Assembly: GCA_913063055.1 (NCBI GenBank)
Contig: CAJXZK010000027.1
Location: forward strand, 1-33,800
DNA: 33,800 nt
Reading direction: 5' to 3'
Source: an uncultured bacterium
Lineage (GTDB): Bacteria; Cyanobacteriota; Vampirovibrionia; Obscuribacterales; Obscuribacteraceae
Below the pieces are notes generated by a model that worked only from the letters and a program-made list of their open reading frames with translations, did not search any database and had not been told where the DNA came from. A program made the position numbers and the translations under genes. This document shows positions 1-8,354 of the stretch, piece by piece; position 1 is the stretch's first letter; every line of letters starts with the position of its first letter.

Positions 1-63
1 GCAGAAGACGGCATACGAGATCTAGTACGGTCTCGTGGGCTCGGAGATGTGTATAAGAGACAG
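1..63 (+). other. Illumina Nextera P7 adapter (artefact)
   Basis: Bases 1-21 are the P7 flow-cell sequence missing its first bases. Bases 22-29 (CTAGTACG) are an 8-base i7 index that I recall as Nextera N702. Bases 30-63 are the read-2 Nextera primer ending in the 19-bp Tn5 mosaic end AGATGTGTATAAGAGACAG. This is library DNA, not genome; native sequence starts at 64. Confidence 0.98.
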
Positions 64-149
64 CTATACTGGGGTACAGTATATCAAATTTAGACAGGCG
101 CCTGCTTTCGCGGACTTCCGTAGTTTTTCTGAATACTAGACGAAGTTAT

Positions 150-165
150 TGATAAACGGTTATCA
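150..165. promoter_or_regulatory. Zur-type operator, site 1
   Basis: TGATAAACGGTTATCA fits the 7-2-7 inverted repeat TGATAAT-NN-ATTATCA found throughout this window, with one weak position in each arm next to the centre. It lies 65 bp upstream of the first COG0523 GTPase, in a promoter position. That it binds Zur is inferred from its recurrence and from the kind of genes it precedes. Confidence 0.7.
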
Positions 166-229
166 TTTTCGTTTGTTCGACCGGGCAAATTGTTTGGCTG
201 GTTAGTTTATTCGGACAGGGTGAAAACAG

Positions 230-1615
230 ATGGTTAACGTAGATAAGTTAAATAGAGTGCCAGTGACAGTTTTGACTGGTTTCTTAGGCTCAGGGAAGAC
301 CACACTCTTAAACAGAATATTGACTGAGAACCATGGTAAGCGTATCGCCGTAATCGAAAACGAGTTTGGCGAAATCGGTATCGATGATGCCCTGGTTGTT
401 CAAGCTGATGAAGAAATTTTTGAGATGAACAACGGTTGTATTTGTTGCACCGTGCGTGGTGACCTGATTCGCATACTTGGTAATCTGATGCGCCGGCGAG
501 ATAAATTTGACTATATTTTAGTAGAAACAACTGGTTTGGCTGATCCTGCACCTGTAGCTCAAACTTTTTTTGTTGACGATGAGATTCAAGAGTCACTAGA
601 GCTTGATGGCATTATTACTTTGATTGATGCAAAGCATGTTGCTATGCATATTGATTCGAGTACCGAGTGCAAAGAGCAGATTGCTTTTGCTGATGTCATT
701 CTTCTCAACAAGACTGATTTAGTTAGCGAAGAAGAGTTGAATCAGTTAGAGGAGAAAATGCGTTCAATGAACGTCATGGCTAAAATTTATCGCACACAGA
801 ACGCTGAGCTAGATATGGATAAGATTCTTAGTGTGCGGGGTTTTGATCTTGAGCGAGCTCTTGCTGTTAAGCCCACATTTTTAAATCCAGAGTATCCCTT
901 TGAGTGGGTTGGTCTATATGACCTTAAGGGGCCATCGACTCTCTACTTAGAAGAAGGCCCAGATCCTTCTATGAACATGCTCTTGTTGCCAGTGGCTAAC
1001 GAGCATATTTGTAAGCCTGATTTGATGGTGATCGAATCGTTGCTAGAAGTCGCCGTGGTCAAATTTTCTCAGGATAAGCTTGAGGTGGGCGCTGGAGCTA
1101 TCATCGATACGGTCGCTACGTCGTATCAATTGAATCTTGATAGTGAAGGTAGCAAGCTCTTTCAAGTTGTGGTTCCGGCTGGTCGTTATGCGTTTTTCAC
1201 TCAGCATAAGCCTGAAGAGTTTGCTATGTCATTATCTTTTGAAGACCAGCCTTTGGTGCCAATTTGTGCTCAAGTGTATGACGCTGGGCACACCCATGAC
1301 AGCGAGGTAAGTTCGGTTGGTATAACCTGTGACGGCGATCTTGACGAAAAGAAGTTCAACGAATGGCTAGGGCTGCTATTGCGTGAGAAAGGCACAGATA
1401 TCTTTAGGATGAAAGGCATTCTTAGTATCGCTAAGCAGTCTCAGCGTTTTGTTTTTCAGGGCGTGCACATGCTTTTTGATGGTCGGCCAGACAAAGAATG
1501 GGGAGAGGAAACGCGCAATAACCAACTTGTTTTTATTGGTCGTAATCTCAACCGCGCAGAGCTAACGGAGGGTTTCTATTCATGCCTGGTAAACAGTCAA
1601 TTGCTCAGAAAATAA
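230..1615 (+). CDS. COG0523 (CobW/ZNG1-like) GTPase metallochaperone, long form
   Basis: A G3E-family P-loop GTPase, probably a cytosolic metal chaperone for zinc. The Walker A motif GFLGSGKTT is at residues 17-25, followed by the switch region ENEFGE (43-48), the family metal motif GCICC (69-73; C70, C72, C73) and NKTD near 160. The CobW C-terminal domain is near 375-455. At 461 residues it is longer than most members because about 150 residues, starting near a [11 protein letters not shown] stretch, lie between the GTPase and C-terminal domains where others carry a His-rich loop. The ATG start lies 65 bp downstream of a Zur-type operator. The 3' end overlaps the WD40 gene by 34 bp, so translation is probably coupled. 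The family is certain; the metal is inferred from context. Confidence 0.93.
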   Translation: MVNVDKLNRVPVTVLTGFLGSGKTTLLNRILTENHGKRIAVIENEFGEIGIDDALVVQADEEIFEMNNGCICCTVRGDLIRILGNLMRRRDKFDYILVETTGLADPAPVAQTFFVDDEIQESLELDGIITLIDAKHVAMHIDSSTECKEQIAFADVILLNKTDLVSEEELNQLEEKMRSMNVMAKIYRTQNAELDMDKILSVRGFDLERALAVKPTFLNPEYPFEWVGLYDLKGPSTLYLEEGPDPSMNMLLLPVANEHICKPDLMVIESLLEVAVVKFSQDKLEVGAGAIIDTVATSYQLNLDSEGSKLFQVVVPAGRYAFFTQHKPEEFAMSLSFEDQPLVPICAQVYDAGHTHDSEVSSVGITCDGDLDEKKFNEWLGLLLREKGTDIFRMKGILSIAKQSQRFVFQGVHMLFDGRPDKEWGEETRNNQLVFIGRNLNRAELTEGFYSCLVNSQLLRK

Positions 1616-2637
1616 AAGATCTAGAACTGGCTTGGCAGCTTGATTGCGGTGACTATGTCACTAATTTATGTTGGTCTCAAGATGGTTCTCTGCTTGCCTG
1701 TGGCGACGCTGAAGGTAAGGTTTCGGTTGTTGATGTTGATGGAAAAGTGGTCTCGCGCTGGATGGCCCATAGTCTTGGCACGCTTAAAGTTGGTTGGTCT
1801 CCTACTGGAAAGTATTTAGCTAGTGCTGGTCAAGACTGCAAAGCTCGCATCTATGAGGCTGGCAATCGTACCTTTGAGCAAGTAGCTGAAATGGATCATG
1901 GCTCTAGTTGGGTGGAGCATCTTGCTTGGAATGCTAAGCGTGATGTCTTATTGACTGCTGCAGGAAAGGATCTGCGTCTGTGGGATGCTGCAGGCAGCCT
2001 CGTGCAAGAGTTTGTGCGACACGGTAGCACCATTGCCGGTATCGCCTGGAATCCGGCTATGGCAAATCTATTTGCCACCAGTAGTTATGGTGGGCTTAGA
2101 CTGTGGTCAGATTCGGAGGTTAAAGCCAAGCGTTTCTTTGAATGGAAGGGTTCAGTTCTTGATATTGCCTATAGTCCAAACGGCAAGACTGTTGCTGGCG
2201 GCTGTCAGGACGGCGCCGCTCATATTTGGTTGCTGCCGAGTGGTGATGACCTTTTTATGAATGGTTACGCGACAAAGGTGCGAGAACTGGCTTGGGATAG
2301 TACTTCGCGCTATTTGGCCACAGGTGGCAGTGAAGTGGTGGTAATCTGGGATTTTAGCGGGAAAGGCCCTAGTGGTAGTAAGCCTTTGATGTTAGAAGGC
2401 CATCAGGCCTTTATTTCGAACTTGGCTTTTGCCCCAAGTGACATGCGCTTGGCCAGTTCGGGCCTCGATGGTAATTTGATTATTTGGAATATTGCAGGCA
2501 AGAGCAAGAGCGAACCCCTTGCTCTATTTGCTGGTGATAGCGAAATCAGTTCGATAGCGTGGCAGCCGCAGGCCACTAGCATTGCCATTGGTTGTGCATC
2601 AGGTAAATTGATTTTGCTTGACTTAAAAAGCATTTGA
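1582..2637 (+). CDS. WD40-repeat beta-propeller protein (copy 1)
   Basis: A 351-residue protein made almost entirely of WD40 repeats. Blade-closing strands such as [32 protein letters not shown] and LIIWNIAG recur about every 40 residues, giving seven or eight blades. There is no signal peptide, membrane segment or catalytic domain, so it is probably a cytosolic scaffold. It starts inside the end of the preceding COG0523 gene (34-bp overlap), which implies co-expression under operator site 1. A second WD40 gene (14414-15445) of similar size also lies beside a Zur-type operator. Its partner is unknown; a role in docking the GTPase or its clients is speculation. Confidence 0.9.
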   Translation: MPGKQSIAQKIKDLELAWQLDCGDYVTNLCWSQDGSLLACGDAEGKVSVVDVDGKVVSRWMAHSLGTLKVGWSPTGKYLASAGQDCKARIYEAGNRTFEQVAEMDHGSSWVEHLAWNAKRDVLLTAAGKDLRLWDAAGSLVQEFVRHGSTIAGIAWNPAMANLFATSSYGGLRLWSDSEVKAKRFFEWKGSVLDIAYSPNGKTVAGGCQDGAAHIWLLPSGDDLFMNGYATKVRELAWDSTSRYLATGGSEVVVIWDFSGKGPSGSKPLMLEGHQAFISNLAFAPSDMRLASSGLDGNLIIWNIAGKSKSEPLALFAGDSEISSIAWQPQATSIAIGCASGKLILLDLKSI

Positions 2638-2653
2638 AATTCACGGTCGTTAA

Positions 2654-2669
2654 TGATAATGTATTATCA
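2654..2669. promoter_or_regulatory. Zur-type operator, site 2
   Basis: TGATAATGTATTATCA has perfect 7-bp arms and a 2-bp spacer. It lies in the 136-bp gap between the WD40 gene and the S4 paralogue, 104 bp before the S4 start, so it probably controls S4 and the Rrf2 gene behind it. Confidence 0.82.
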
Positions 2670-2773
2670 CTGATTCGGGGCGGCTGTATTGGCTGTCCTT
2701 AACTAAATTGATTGATTGAATTTCGTAGTAGAGCAGCTGAATATGCTTTACAGGTTGTGGCGAGGAAAACTAG

Positions 2774-3367
2774 ATGAGATATACAGCCTCTAAGGCAAAA
2801 CGCTGTCGAGCTGTCGGTGTTAATTTGTTTGGTAACACTAAGTTTGATGATTTGAGACCCTATCCACCAGGTCAACATGGTCAAAAGAAGAAGAAAGTCT
2901 CTGACTATGGAACACAGCTCTTAGAGAAGCAAAAGATTCGCTGGTCTTATGGATTGTCAGAGAAGCAATTTGTGGCTCTTTACGAGGAGGCTACAAGAGC
3001 TAAAGCTGCCACTGGCACCGTTCTCTTGCAACTGCTCGAGAGGCGTTTAGACAACATAGTTTTTCGCTCTGGTCTTTTTGCAAGTCGAGATTTAGCTAGG
3101 CAGATAGTCAATCATGGTCATGTTTTGGTAAATGGAAAAAAGCTTGATGTAGCATCCGCCAGGCTAAGCCCTGGTGATGTGATTACTTTCCGCGAGAAGA
3201 GTAAAAAGTTCATTCAAACAATCACGCTCGAAAACATGCAAGTTAAGCCAGATTGGGTTGAAGTGCTGAAGAACGAACTGTCTATAAAATTGTTGCAAGT
3301 TCCTGATAGAGATCAACTAGATCAGAGTTTCAGAGAGAATTTAGTGGTCGAGTATTATTCGCGCTAA
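2774..3367 (+). CDS. rpsD: Ribosomal protein S4, zinc-independent (C-minus) paralogue
   Basis: A 30S subunit protein that nucleates assembly by binding 16S rRNA. The RPYPPGQHG motif, the EKQKIRWSYGLSEKQF segment and the S4 RNA-binding domain (about residues 90-150, with LARQIVNHGHVLVNGKK) are clear, and 197 residues is normal length. Zinc-binding S4 carries a four-Cys cluster in the first 40 residues; here that region keeps one Cys (KRCRAVG), so it is the C-minus form that works without zinc. Such paralogues are classic Zur targets, and a Zur-type operator lies upstream. ATG start; the upstream GAGGAAAA can serve as ribosome binding site. Confidence 0.95.
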   Translation: MRYTASKAKRCRAVGVNLFGNTKFDDLRPYPPGQHGQKKKKVSDYGTQLLEKQKIRWSYGLSEKQFVALYEEATRAKAATGTVLLQLLERRLDNIVFRSGLFASRDLARQIVNHGHVLVNGKKLDVASARLSPGDVITFREKSKKFIQTITLENMQVKPDWVEVLKNELSIKLLQVPDRDQLDQSFRENLVVEYYSR

Positions 3368-3395
3368 TCGGTGCTAAGCAGCGCTAATCCGTGCT
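3361..3395 (+). repeat. Short tandem repeat between S4 and Rrf2 genes
   Basis: GCGCTAATCGGTGCT at 3361-3375 recurs as GCGCTAATCCGTGCT at 3381-3395 (one mismatch, 20-bp period). The first copy contains the last codons and stop of the S4 gene. It may be a regulator site or a duplication; nothing in the sequence decides. Confidence 0.6.
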
Positions 3396-3415
3396 GATAA
3401 GCTGGAGGGGTTGTC

Positions 3416-3799
3416 TTGATCTCTAAAGGTGCAGAGTATTCTTTGCGTGTTGTTGTGCTGCTTTCCAGAAATAAGGGAAGGAGGCTTGTTGCTTCGGAGA
3501 TTTCTGAGCAAACAAAGATATCGATAGCTTATATTCCGAAGGTTGTAAAACCGCTTATAGCTGCTGGTTTTATCACTAGCAATCGCGGTGTTAATGGTGG
3601 CTATGCTTTGAAAAGATCAAGCAAGCTCATCACTATTTTGGACATTCTCAATGTCGTTGGTAATGCTCAAGATGAGTATGTTGAGCGAACAGAGTTGAGT
3701 GAAAACTTCGGTTCGCTCTGCAAAAAGCTTGAGCAGTTAGATGCTCACATTCTAGATTTTTGCGCTAAAACCACTGTTGCTCAACTTTCGGCTAGTTAG
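3416..3799 (+). CDS. Rrf2-family transcriptional regulator
   Basis: The N-terminal [17 protein letters not shown] and winged-helix segment [29 protein letters not shown], followed by [10 protein letters not shown], are diagnostic of the Rrf2 family (IscR, NsrR, CymR). The start is TTG at 3416, chosen because GGAGGGG lies 6-12 bases upstream and the family N-terminus begins there. The usual three-Cys Fe-S loop is missing: the only two Cys are near the C-terminus (SLCKK and FCAKT), so an Fe-S sensor like IscR is unlikely. It lies 48 bp behind the S4 paralogue, so it is probably in the same Zur-type unit. Its 3' end overlaps the convergent GTPase gene by 8 bp. Its ligand is unknown. Confidence 0.9.
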   Translation: MISKGAEYSLRVVVLLSRNKGRRLVASEISEQTKISIAYIPKVVKPLIAAGFITSNRGVNGGYALKRSSKLITILDILNVVGNAQDEYVERTELSENFGSLCKKLEQLDAHILDFCAKTTVAQLSAS

Positions 3800-4991
3800 C
3801 AACATTCCACTCGCTAGGCAGCATGTCAATATATTTAGCCCACGATTTAGGTCCGAGTTTCATTTCTTTGTCAGTGAGTAGGCACTGATTAAGTTCGTTT
3901 TCGATCCATTCTTTATCCATGTGAATGCCTATGAATACGCACTCCTGGCGTCTATCACCGTACTCTCCTTGGCACTCCTCTTCGATTTCAGCGCGAAAAT
4001 CTTCTTCTTCTGGCCACTCCGCTTTATTGATGCAAGCCCACCATTGATGAGCTGGTTGTAGGCGGCATGATCCCCCTGCGTGCGACCAATCTAAGGCGAA
4101 ATCCATGCGGCTGGCTAACCAGAAGAAACCTTTTGAGCGAATGACACCATCCCATTCTTTGTCTAGGAACGCTCTGAAGCGCTCTGGGTGTATTGGACGG
4201 CGTGCTTTATAGACAAAGCTGGAGATGCCATATTCTTCAGTTTCTGGAATGTGTTCGCCGCGCATTTCTTTCATCCAGCCCGGAGCTTCTGAAGCTTTTT
4301 CGAAATTGAACAACTTGGTGTTTAGAATGTCACTGGACTTTATTTTTCCAAATTCACTCTCAATTATCTTTGCTTCTGGATTGAGATGAGCAATGATTTT
4401 ATGAAGCTCCTGCAGCTTCTCTGGCTCAAGAAGATCTATTTTGTTGAGGACGATGACATTGGCAAATTCAATTTGATCAACAAGCAGGTCAGATATGCTG
4501 CGGTCGTCGTCTTCATTGATACCGAGGTTGCGGTCTTTTAACTCGACGCCCTCTTCATAGTCGCGTAGGAAGTTGAAGCCATCAACCACAGTAACCATTG
4601 TGTCTAGTGTGGCAATCTTGCCCAAGCTCTCACCGCTCTCGTCTTCAAACGAGAAGGTCTCAGCAACAGGGAGAGGCTCTGAGATGCCGGTTGATTCTAC
4701 TAATAGGTACTCAAATTTTCCTTGCTTAGCGAGTTTGGAGATTTCTATTAAGAGATCCTCGCGCAAATTACAGCAAATACACCCATTGGACATCTCTACT
4801 AATTTTTCTTCGACGCGATTGAGGCTGGCACCACCGTGTTTAATGAGCTTTGCGTCAATATTTACTTCGCTCATGTCGTTGACGATGACTGCTACCCGCA
4901 GGCCCTCGCGGTTGTTTAGTACGTGATTGAGCAAAGTGGTTTTGCCGGCGCCGAGAAAACCAGATAAAACTGTTACTGGCAGTGTTTTCAT
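3792..4991 (-). CDS. COG0523 GTPase, ZigA-like (copy A)
   Basis: A 399-residue G3E GTPase, probably a cytosolic zinc metallochaperone. Walker [10 protein letters not shown] is at 11-19, [10 protein letters not shown] at 37-46, GCICC at 70-74 (C71, C73, C74) and NKIDLL near 182. The long C-terminal half, with [13 protein letters not shown], a [16 protein letters not shown] stretch and the final [11 protein letters not shown], is the form I associate with ZigA-type proteins in zinc regulons. It is a close paralogue of the plus-strand gene at 5901-7148. The L33 paralogue starts upstream on the same strand with a 10-bp gap, so both probably share the operator at 5254. It differs in architecture from the GTPase at 230. 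Confidence 0.93.
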   Translation of the reverse strand: MKTLPVTVLSGFLGAGKTTLLNHVLNNREGLRVAVIVNDMSEVNIDAKLIKHGGASLNRVEEKLVEMSNGCICCNLREDLLIEISKLAKQGKFEYLLVESTGISEPLPVAETFSFEDESGESLGKIATLDTMVTVVDGFNFLRDYEEGVELKDRNLGINEDDDRSISDLLVDQIEFANVIVLNKIDLLEPEKLQELHKIIAHLNPEAKIIESEFGKIKSSDILNTKLFNFEKASEAPGWMKEMRGEHIPETEEYGISSFVYKARRPIHPERFRAFLDKEWDGVIRSKGFFWLASRMDFALDWSHAGGSCRLQPAHQWWACINKAEWPEEEDFRAEIEEECQGEYGDRRQECVFIGIHMDKEWIENELNQCLLTDKEMKLGPKSWAKYIDMLPSEWNVAN

Positions 4992-5001
4992 TTGATTGAA
5001 C

Positions 5002-5169
5002 CTATTTTTTTGTTTCTTTAAACTCTGAGTGGCAGCGGCATCCAGGGCAATACTTGTTCAGCACGAGCCGCTCTGGATTGTTGCGTTTGTTCTTTGTTGT
5101 CACGTAGAAGTGGTTGCATTCCATCAGGCCGCAAGCCATCTTAATTATTATCCTGTCTGACTTTTTCAT
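5002..5169 (-). CDS. rpmG: Ribosomal protein L33 paralogue
   Basis: A 55-residue 50S subunit protein, recognised by [12 protein letters not shown] followed by a C-terminal CPGC and KETK. The start is ATG 5169, giving [10 protein letters not shown]; a longer reading to 5202 would swallow the ribosome binding site AAAGGA, which sits unusually far (about 15 bases) from the ATG. Unlike the S4 and S18 paralogues here, it keeps cysteines: an N-terminal pair spaced C-x4-C (CGLMEC) instead of the usual C-x2-C, and CPGCRC. Whether it still binds zinc is open. It is first in an operon with the ZigA-like GTPase and divergent from zur across one operator. Confidence 0.88.
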   Translation of the reverse strand: MKKSDRIIIKMACGLMECNHFYVTTKNKRNNPERLVLNKYCPGCRCHSEFKETKK

Positions 5170-5199
5170 ATTTCTAAGTATTTGTCCTTTGCAGCAAGA

Positions 5200-5229
5200 C
5201 AAAGTCCCTGTCTCGATACGGGGACTTTG
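5200..5229 (-). promoter_or_regulatory. Leader hairpin upstream of L33
   Basis: CAAAGTCCC (5200-5208) pairs perfectly with GGGACTTTG (5221-5229), and three further inner pairs make up to 12 bp around a 6-base loop. It lies between the Zur-type operator (5254-5269) and the L33 start, so it would be in the L33 mRNA leader. No U-tract follows it on the minus strand, so it is not a typical terminator. A translational or stability role is possible. Confidence 0.55.
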
Positions 5230-5253
5230 GAGCTAAAATTTTGGCGAGGCCAG

Positions 5254-5269
5254 TGATAATAGATTATCA
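5254..5269. promoter_or_regulatory. Zur-type operator, site 3 (zur / L33 divergent)
   Basis: TGATAATAGATTATCA has perfect 7-bp arms and a 2-bp spacer. It lies between the divergent L33 (minus, start 5169) and Fur-family (plus, start 5349) genes, and would allow both autoregulation of zur and control of the L33-GTPase operon. Confidence 0.85.
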
Positions 5270-5348
5270 TTAAGGGGAAGTCAACCCTCTTTGAGCTTGA
5301 ACAATTATCTGGATGTTGTAATCTTGCTAAGTAAGCAAACAGGTGGTT

Positions 5349-5720
5349 ATGGAGCGCAATACACAGCAACGGCAGGCCATCCTTAAGGCGTTTGAGATTG
5401 CTGAGCGCCCCTTAGCGGTTCAAGAGATTCTTGACCTGGCTCAGGGGGATTGCCCGGGCTTAGGCGTTGCTACGATCTATAGAAATCTAAAGGCGCTGGT
5501 AGGCGACAAAAAACTCATAGTTGTTGATATGCCTGGCGGCGTTGCTTTGTATGAGTTACCGGGTGGTCACCATCATCACCACTTCTCTTGTAATGGTTGT
5601 CAGAAAGTTTTTGATGTAGACGGCTGTGGCCTCAATGTAAAGAACCTGGTGCCGAATGGATTTACCCTCAAACGGCATGAAGTTCTGTTGTACGGATTTT
5701 GTGATTCTTGCTCGCGCTAA
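5349..5720 (+). CDS. zur: Fur-family regulator, probably Zur
   Basis: A Fur-family repressor. The winged helix covers about residues 5-65 (RNTQQRQAILKAF, then ATIYRNLKALV). The metal and dimer domain begins with GGHHHHHFSCNGCQKVF and ends with HEVLLYGFCDSC, giving the two CxxC pairs of the structural zinc site and a His cluster. At 123 residues it is shorter than typical Fur (about 140-150). ATG 5349 is preferred over GTG 5343 because AGG at 5341-5343 then has 5-base spacing. Zinc, not iron, is assigned from context: adjacent COG0523 and C-minus ribosomal genes, and a shared repeated operator that also lies in its own promoter. Confidence 0.9.
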   Translation: MERNTQQRQAILKAFEIAERPLAVQEILDLAQGDCPGLGVATIYRNLKALVGDKKLIVVDMPGGVALYELPGGHHHHHFSCNGCQKVFDVDGCGLNVKNLVPNGFTLKRHEVLLYGFCDSCSR

Positions 5721-5737
5721 CAAAAATATTGACTTAT

Positions 5738-5759
5738 TGATAATGATAACCTATTATCA
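5738..5759. promoter_or_regulatory. Zur-type operator, site 4 (overlapping half-sites)
   Basis: TGATAACCTATTATCA (5744-5759) is a 7-2-7 site with one mismatch; counting outward, TAATGATAA and TTATCATTA (5741-5749, 5754-5762) pair perfectly. A third half-site, TGATAAT, begins at 5738, six bases earlier, so two dimers could overlap here. The site is 141 bp before the ATG of the next GTPase. Confidence 0.78.
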
Positions 5760-5900
5760 TTAAAGCGATGAACGCTGCAAGAGAAACTTGGAAATTGATC
5801 TGGCTCTGATCTTTTGCCGGTGAGGGTGGCACCAGGCTCTCGGTTGCCATCCTTGACTCTTGTGGCTTTGCTTAGGCTTAGTTTGCATGCGTGGGGTTCC

Positions 5901-7148
5901 ATGAAAAAGTTACCGGTGACTGTATTGTCTGGCTTTCTTGGTGCAGGCAAAACGACTTTGCTCAACCATATTCTCTCTAATAGAGATGGGCTCAAGGTCG
6001 CTGTGATAGTGAATGACATGAGTGAGGTCAATATTGACGCGCAGCTAGTTAAGCAAGGTGCAAGCCTTAGTCGCGTTGATGAGAAATTGGTTGAGATGTC
6101 GAATGGCTGTATCTGCTGCACTCTGCGAGAAGATCTGCTCGTTGAGATCAATCGCTTAGCTAGCGAAGGTCGCTTTGATTACTTATTGGTTGAGTCTACC
6201 GGAATATCAGAGCCGATGCCGGTAGCTGAAACGTTTGTCTTTACCGATGCTAATGGTGTTTCGCTTTCAGAAGTAGCTCACCTCGATACCATGGTCACAG
6301 TGGTAGATGCTATGAATTTCCTTGATGATTACATGGAGAGCGCTGCTTTAGTATCGCGTGGTCTCGAGTTGAACAATGCAGATCCTCGGACCATAAGCGA
6401 TTTGCTTATTAGCCAGGTTGAATTTGCTAATGTGATTATTGTCAATAAAACGGATCTGATTTCGAAGAATGATCTAAATAGGTTGACTAAAATTTTGCAG
6501 CATCTAAACCCCGAAGCTCGCATTGTGCGTTCGAAATTTGGTCTCGTAGACCTGAGTAAAATTCTCAATACAGGTCTCTTCCAGTTTGATCGTGCGGCCG
6601 AGGCTCCAGGCTGGCTTAAGGAATTGCGTGGTAGCCATACTCCTGAGACTGTTGAATACGGTATCACTAATTTTGTATACAATGCTCGCCGTCCTATGCA
6701 CCCGGAGCGCTTGCGTGCATTTCTCGACGCTGACTGGGATGGTGTTATCCGTTCAAAAGGTTTTCTTTGGGTAGCTACCCGTATGGACTACTCAATTGAG
6801 TGGTCGCAAGCTGGTGGTGCCTGTCGTATTGAGCCTGGGGCAATGTTCTTTGCTGCTATGGATAAGGAACGTTGGCCGCAAGATTCATTGCTTTTACGCG
6901 ATATTCACGATAGCTGGGAAGAGCCCTTTGGTGATCGTCGCCAGCAGTTGGTTTTGATTGGTATTGGTATGGATCAGGAATGGCTAACTAAAGAACTGGA
7001 TGCTTGTTTGCTCACTAATGAGGAAATGATTGCCGGGGTTGATGCTTGGAAGAATCTGCCCGACTCGTTCCCTGATTGGAATATCAAATTTTTGAGTGAT
7101 GTGGCGCAAGAGCATATGGCTATAAGTCATTTAGCGGCAGCAAAATAA
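5901..7148 (+). CDS. COG0523 GTPase, ZigA-like (copy B)
   Basis: A 415-residue paralogue of the gene at 3792-4991, with GFLGAGKTT near residue 11, [15 protein letters not shown] in the low 70s, NKTDLI near 184 and the same long C-terminal half ([36 protein letters not shown]). ATG 5901 is chosen because [14 protein letters not shown] matches the paralogue's N-terminus; the frame stays open upstream to 5814 but encodes nothing family-like. A Zur-type operator lies upstream, and the S18 paralogue follows after 12 bp. It is probably a cytosolic zinc chaperone. Why two such similar copies are kept is unclear; expression at different zinc levels is one possibility. Confidence 0.93.
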   Translation: MKKLPVTVLSGFLGAGKTTLLNHILSNRDGLKVAVIVNDMSEVNIDAQLVKQGASLSRVDEKLVEMSNGCICCTLREDLLVEINRLASEGRFDYLLVESTGISEPMPVAETFVFTDANGVSLSEVAHLDTMVTVVDAMNFLDDYMESAALVSRGLELNNADPRTISDLLISQVEFANVIIVNKTDLISKNDLNRLTKILQHLNPEARIVRSKFGLVDLSKILNTGLFQFDRAAEAPGWLKELRGSHTPETVEYGITNFVYNARRPMHPERLRAFLDADWDGVIRSKGFLWVATRMDYSIEWSQAGGACRIEPGAMFFAAMDKERWPQDSLLLRDIHDSWEEPFGDRRQQLVLIGIGMDQEWLTKELDACLLTNEEMIAGVDAWKNLPDSFPDWNIKFLSDVAQEHMAISHLAAAK

Positions 7149-7160
7149 ATAGAGGTGAAT

Positions 7161-7418
7161 ATGGCAGGAAAGGTACAGAGAACTGAGCCTCGTGCGCTTA
7201 TGCCGAAGCGGGTAAAAGTTGATCCTATTGCATCGAACAAGATTGATCGGGTTGACTATAAAGACGTCAATTTTTTGCGTAAGTTTTTGTCGGAAAATGG
7301 CAAAATTTTGCCAGCTCGCATTACTGGTTGCAGTCGCAAAAATCAGCGTATGGTGACAAAAGCAATTAAGCGAGCCCGCGAGATTGGTTTCCTTCCGTTT
7401 GCTGGCACGGGTACATAG
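7161..7418 (+). CDS. rpsR: Ribosomal protein S18, zinc-independent (C-minus) paralogue
   Basis: An 85-residue 30S subunit protein. The S18 core is clear: [26 protein letters not shown] followed by [14 protein letters not shown]. Zinc-type S18 has Cys pairs before the VDYKDV segment and in the ITG-x-C region; here the first pair is gone ([17 protein letters not shown]) and one Cys remains in ITGCSRK, so a zinc site cannot form. ATG 7161 has AGAGGTG 4-10 bases upstream. It lies between the ZigA-like GTPase and a TPR gene in one tight plus-strand operon, and would replace a zinc-binding S18 when zinc is short. Confidence 0.94.
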   Translation: MAGKVQRTEPRALMPKRVKVDPIASNKIDRVDYKDVNFLRKFLSENGKILPARITGCSRKNQRMVTKAIKRAREIGFLPFAGTGT

Positions 7419-7420
7419 TT

Positions 7421-8314
7421 GTGAGTAAACAGACTCTTGATGCGCCAAAGACTGAAGACGCAAAGGCTCTTGCGGCGTTTGATTCTGCTCGCCAGTTAAT
7501 GCTTGCCAATAAATTTGATCAGGCTCTGGCTGGTTTTGCCCAGGTGCTAGAGTCTTGGCCAGAGCTTTCTGAAACTAACTATTATCGTGGCTGGATATAT
7601 TTTCTCAAGAAAGAATATCAATTGGCGATAGATGAGTTTACTATTCGTCTTTTGAAACAGCCAAATTGTGCGCTAGCTATGTATTTCCGTGGTCTTTGCT
7701 ACGAAGGGTTGAATGATCATTTTGAGGCTTTGTGTGACTACACTAATGCTCTTGATGAAGACGAAGACTTTGTCATTGCCTATTATGCTCGTGGTCAGCT
7801 GCGGGCTGCTCTAATGGATTTCAATGGAGCTGTTGATGATTACAATGAGGCTATTGAAATAGAGCCTGGTTTTGCTGATGCTTGGTACAGCAGAGCGCTC
7901 ATTTTTGAAGAATTCGAGCAGTTCGGCGAAGCTATTCGTGACTATGATCAAGCAATTCAGGTTGATCCTGCTCATGCTGATGCTTTGTGTTCAAGAGGTA
8001 TGTTGTTTAAGCGCTTAGGTGAAGGAGCTTTTGCTTTGGCCGATTTCAATAAATGTCTTGAGTCAGATCCGTCTATGGTAGAAGCTTGGGTCGAAAAAGC
8101 CCGCGTTTTGAAATCGTGTGGTAGCCTGCCTCAGGCACTAGCTTGTATAACTAAGGCAATAGATTGCGAGAGTGACCCTGAGTTTTTGCAAGAACGTGCT
8201 GTTATCTATATGGAGCTTGGGCAGCCAGATTTGGCTTACAAAGACTTTAGTCGCTATATTGCTGAACTCAATCGAGAAGACAAAGAGCTTTCTGGTGGCT
8301 CAATTGAGCACTAG
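7421..8314 (+). CDS. TPR-repeat protein (copy 1)
   Basis: A 297-residue protein built of about seven tetratricopeptide repeats; typical helices include AMYFRGLCYEGLNDHFEALCDYTNAL, ADAWYSRALIFEEFEQFGEAIRDYDQAI and ADALCSRGMLFKRLG. No signal peptide or membrane segment, so it is probably a cytosolic protein-binding adaptor. GTG start 2 bp after the S18 stop, so it is co-translated in the same operon. It aligns along its whole length with the TPR protein at 15442-16344 (shared YIYFLK, FRGLC, EFLQERA, DFSR). Function unknown. Confidence 0.88.
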   Translation: MSKQTLDAPKTEDAKALAAFDSARQLMLANKFDQALAGFAQVLESWPELSETNYYRGWIYFLKKEYQLAIDEFTIRLLKQPNCALAMYFRGLCYEGLNDHFEALCDYTNALDEDEDFVIAYYARGQLRAALMDFNGAVDDYNEAIEIEPGFADAWYSRALIFEEFEQFGEAIRDYDQAIQVDPAHADALCSRGMLFKRLGEGAFALADFNKCLESDPSMVEAWVEKARVLKSCGSLPQALACITKAIDCESDPEFLQERAVIYMELGQPDLAYKDFSRYIAELNREDKELSGGSIEH

Positions 8315-8354
8315 CTATCTGTCGGTTTCAGACCAGAGCTTTGCCACTTGTTTA

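Noticed and set aside
5573..5590. Run of His codons in zur as a cloning tag
   Set aside because: The HHHHH is followed directly by FSCNGC in the Fur-family metal domain, a natural feature of the family.
5814..5900. N-terminal extension of the GTPase at 5901
   Set aside because: No family similarity before [14 protein letters not shown], and the paralogue at 3792-4991 starts at the same point.
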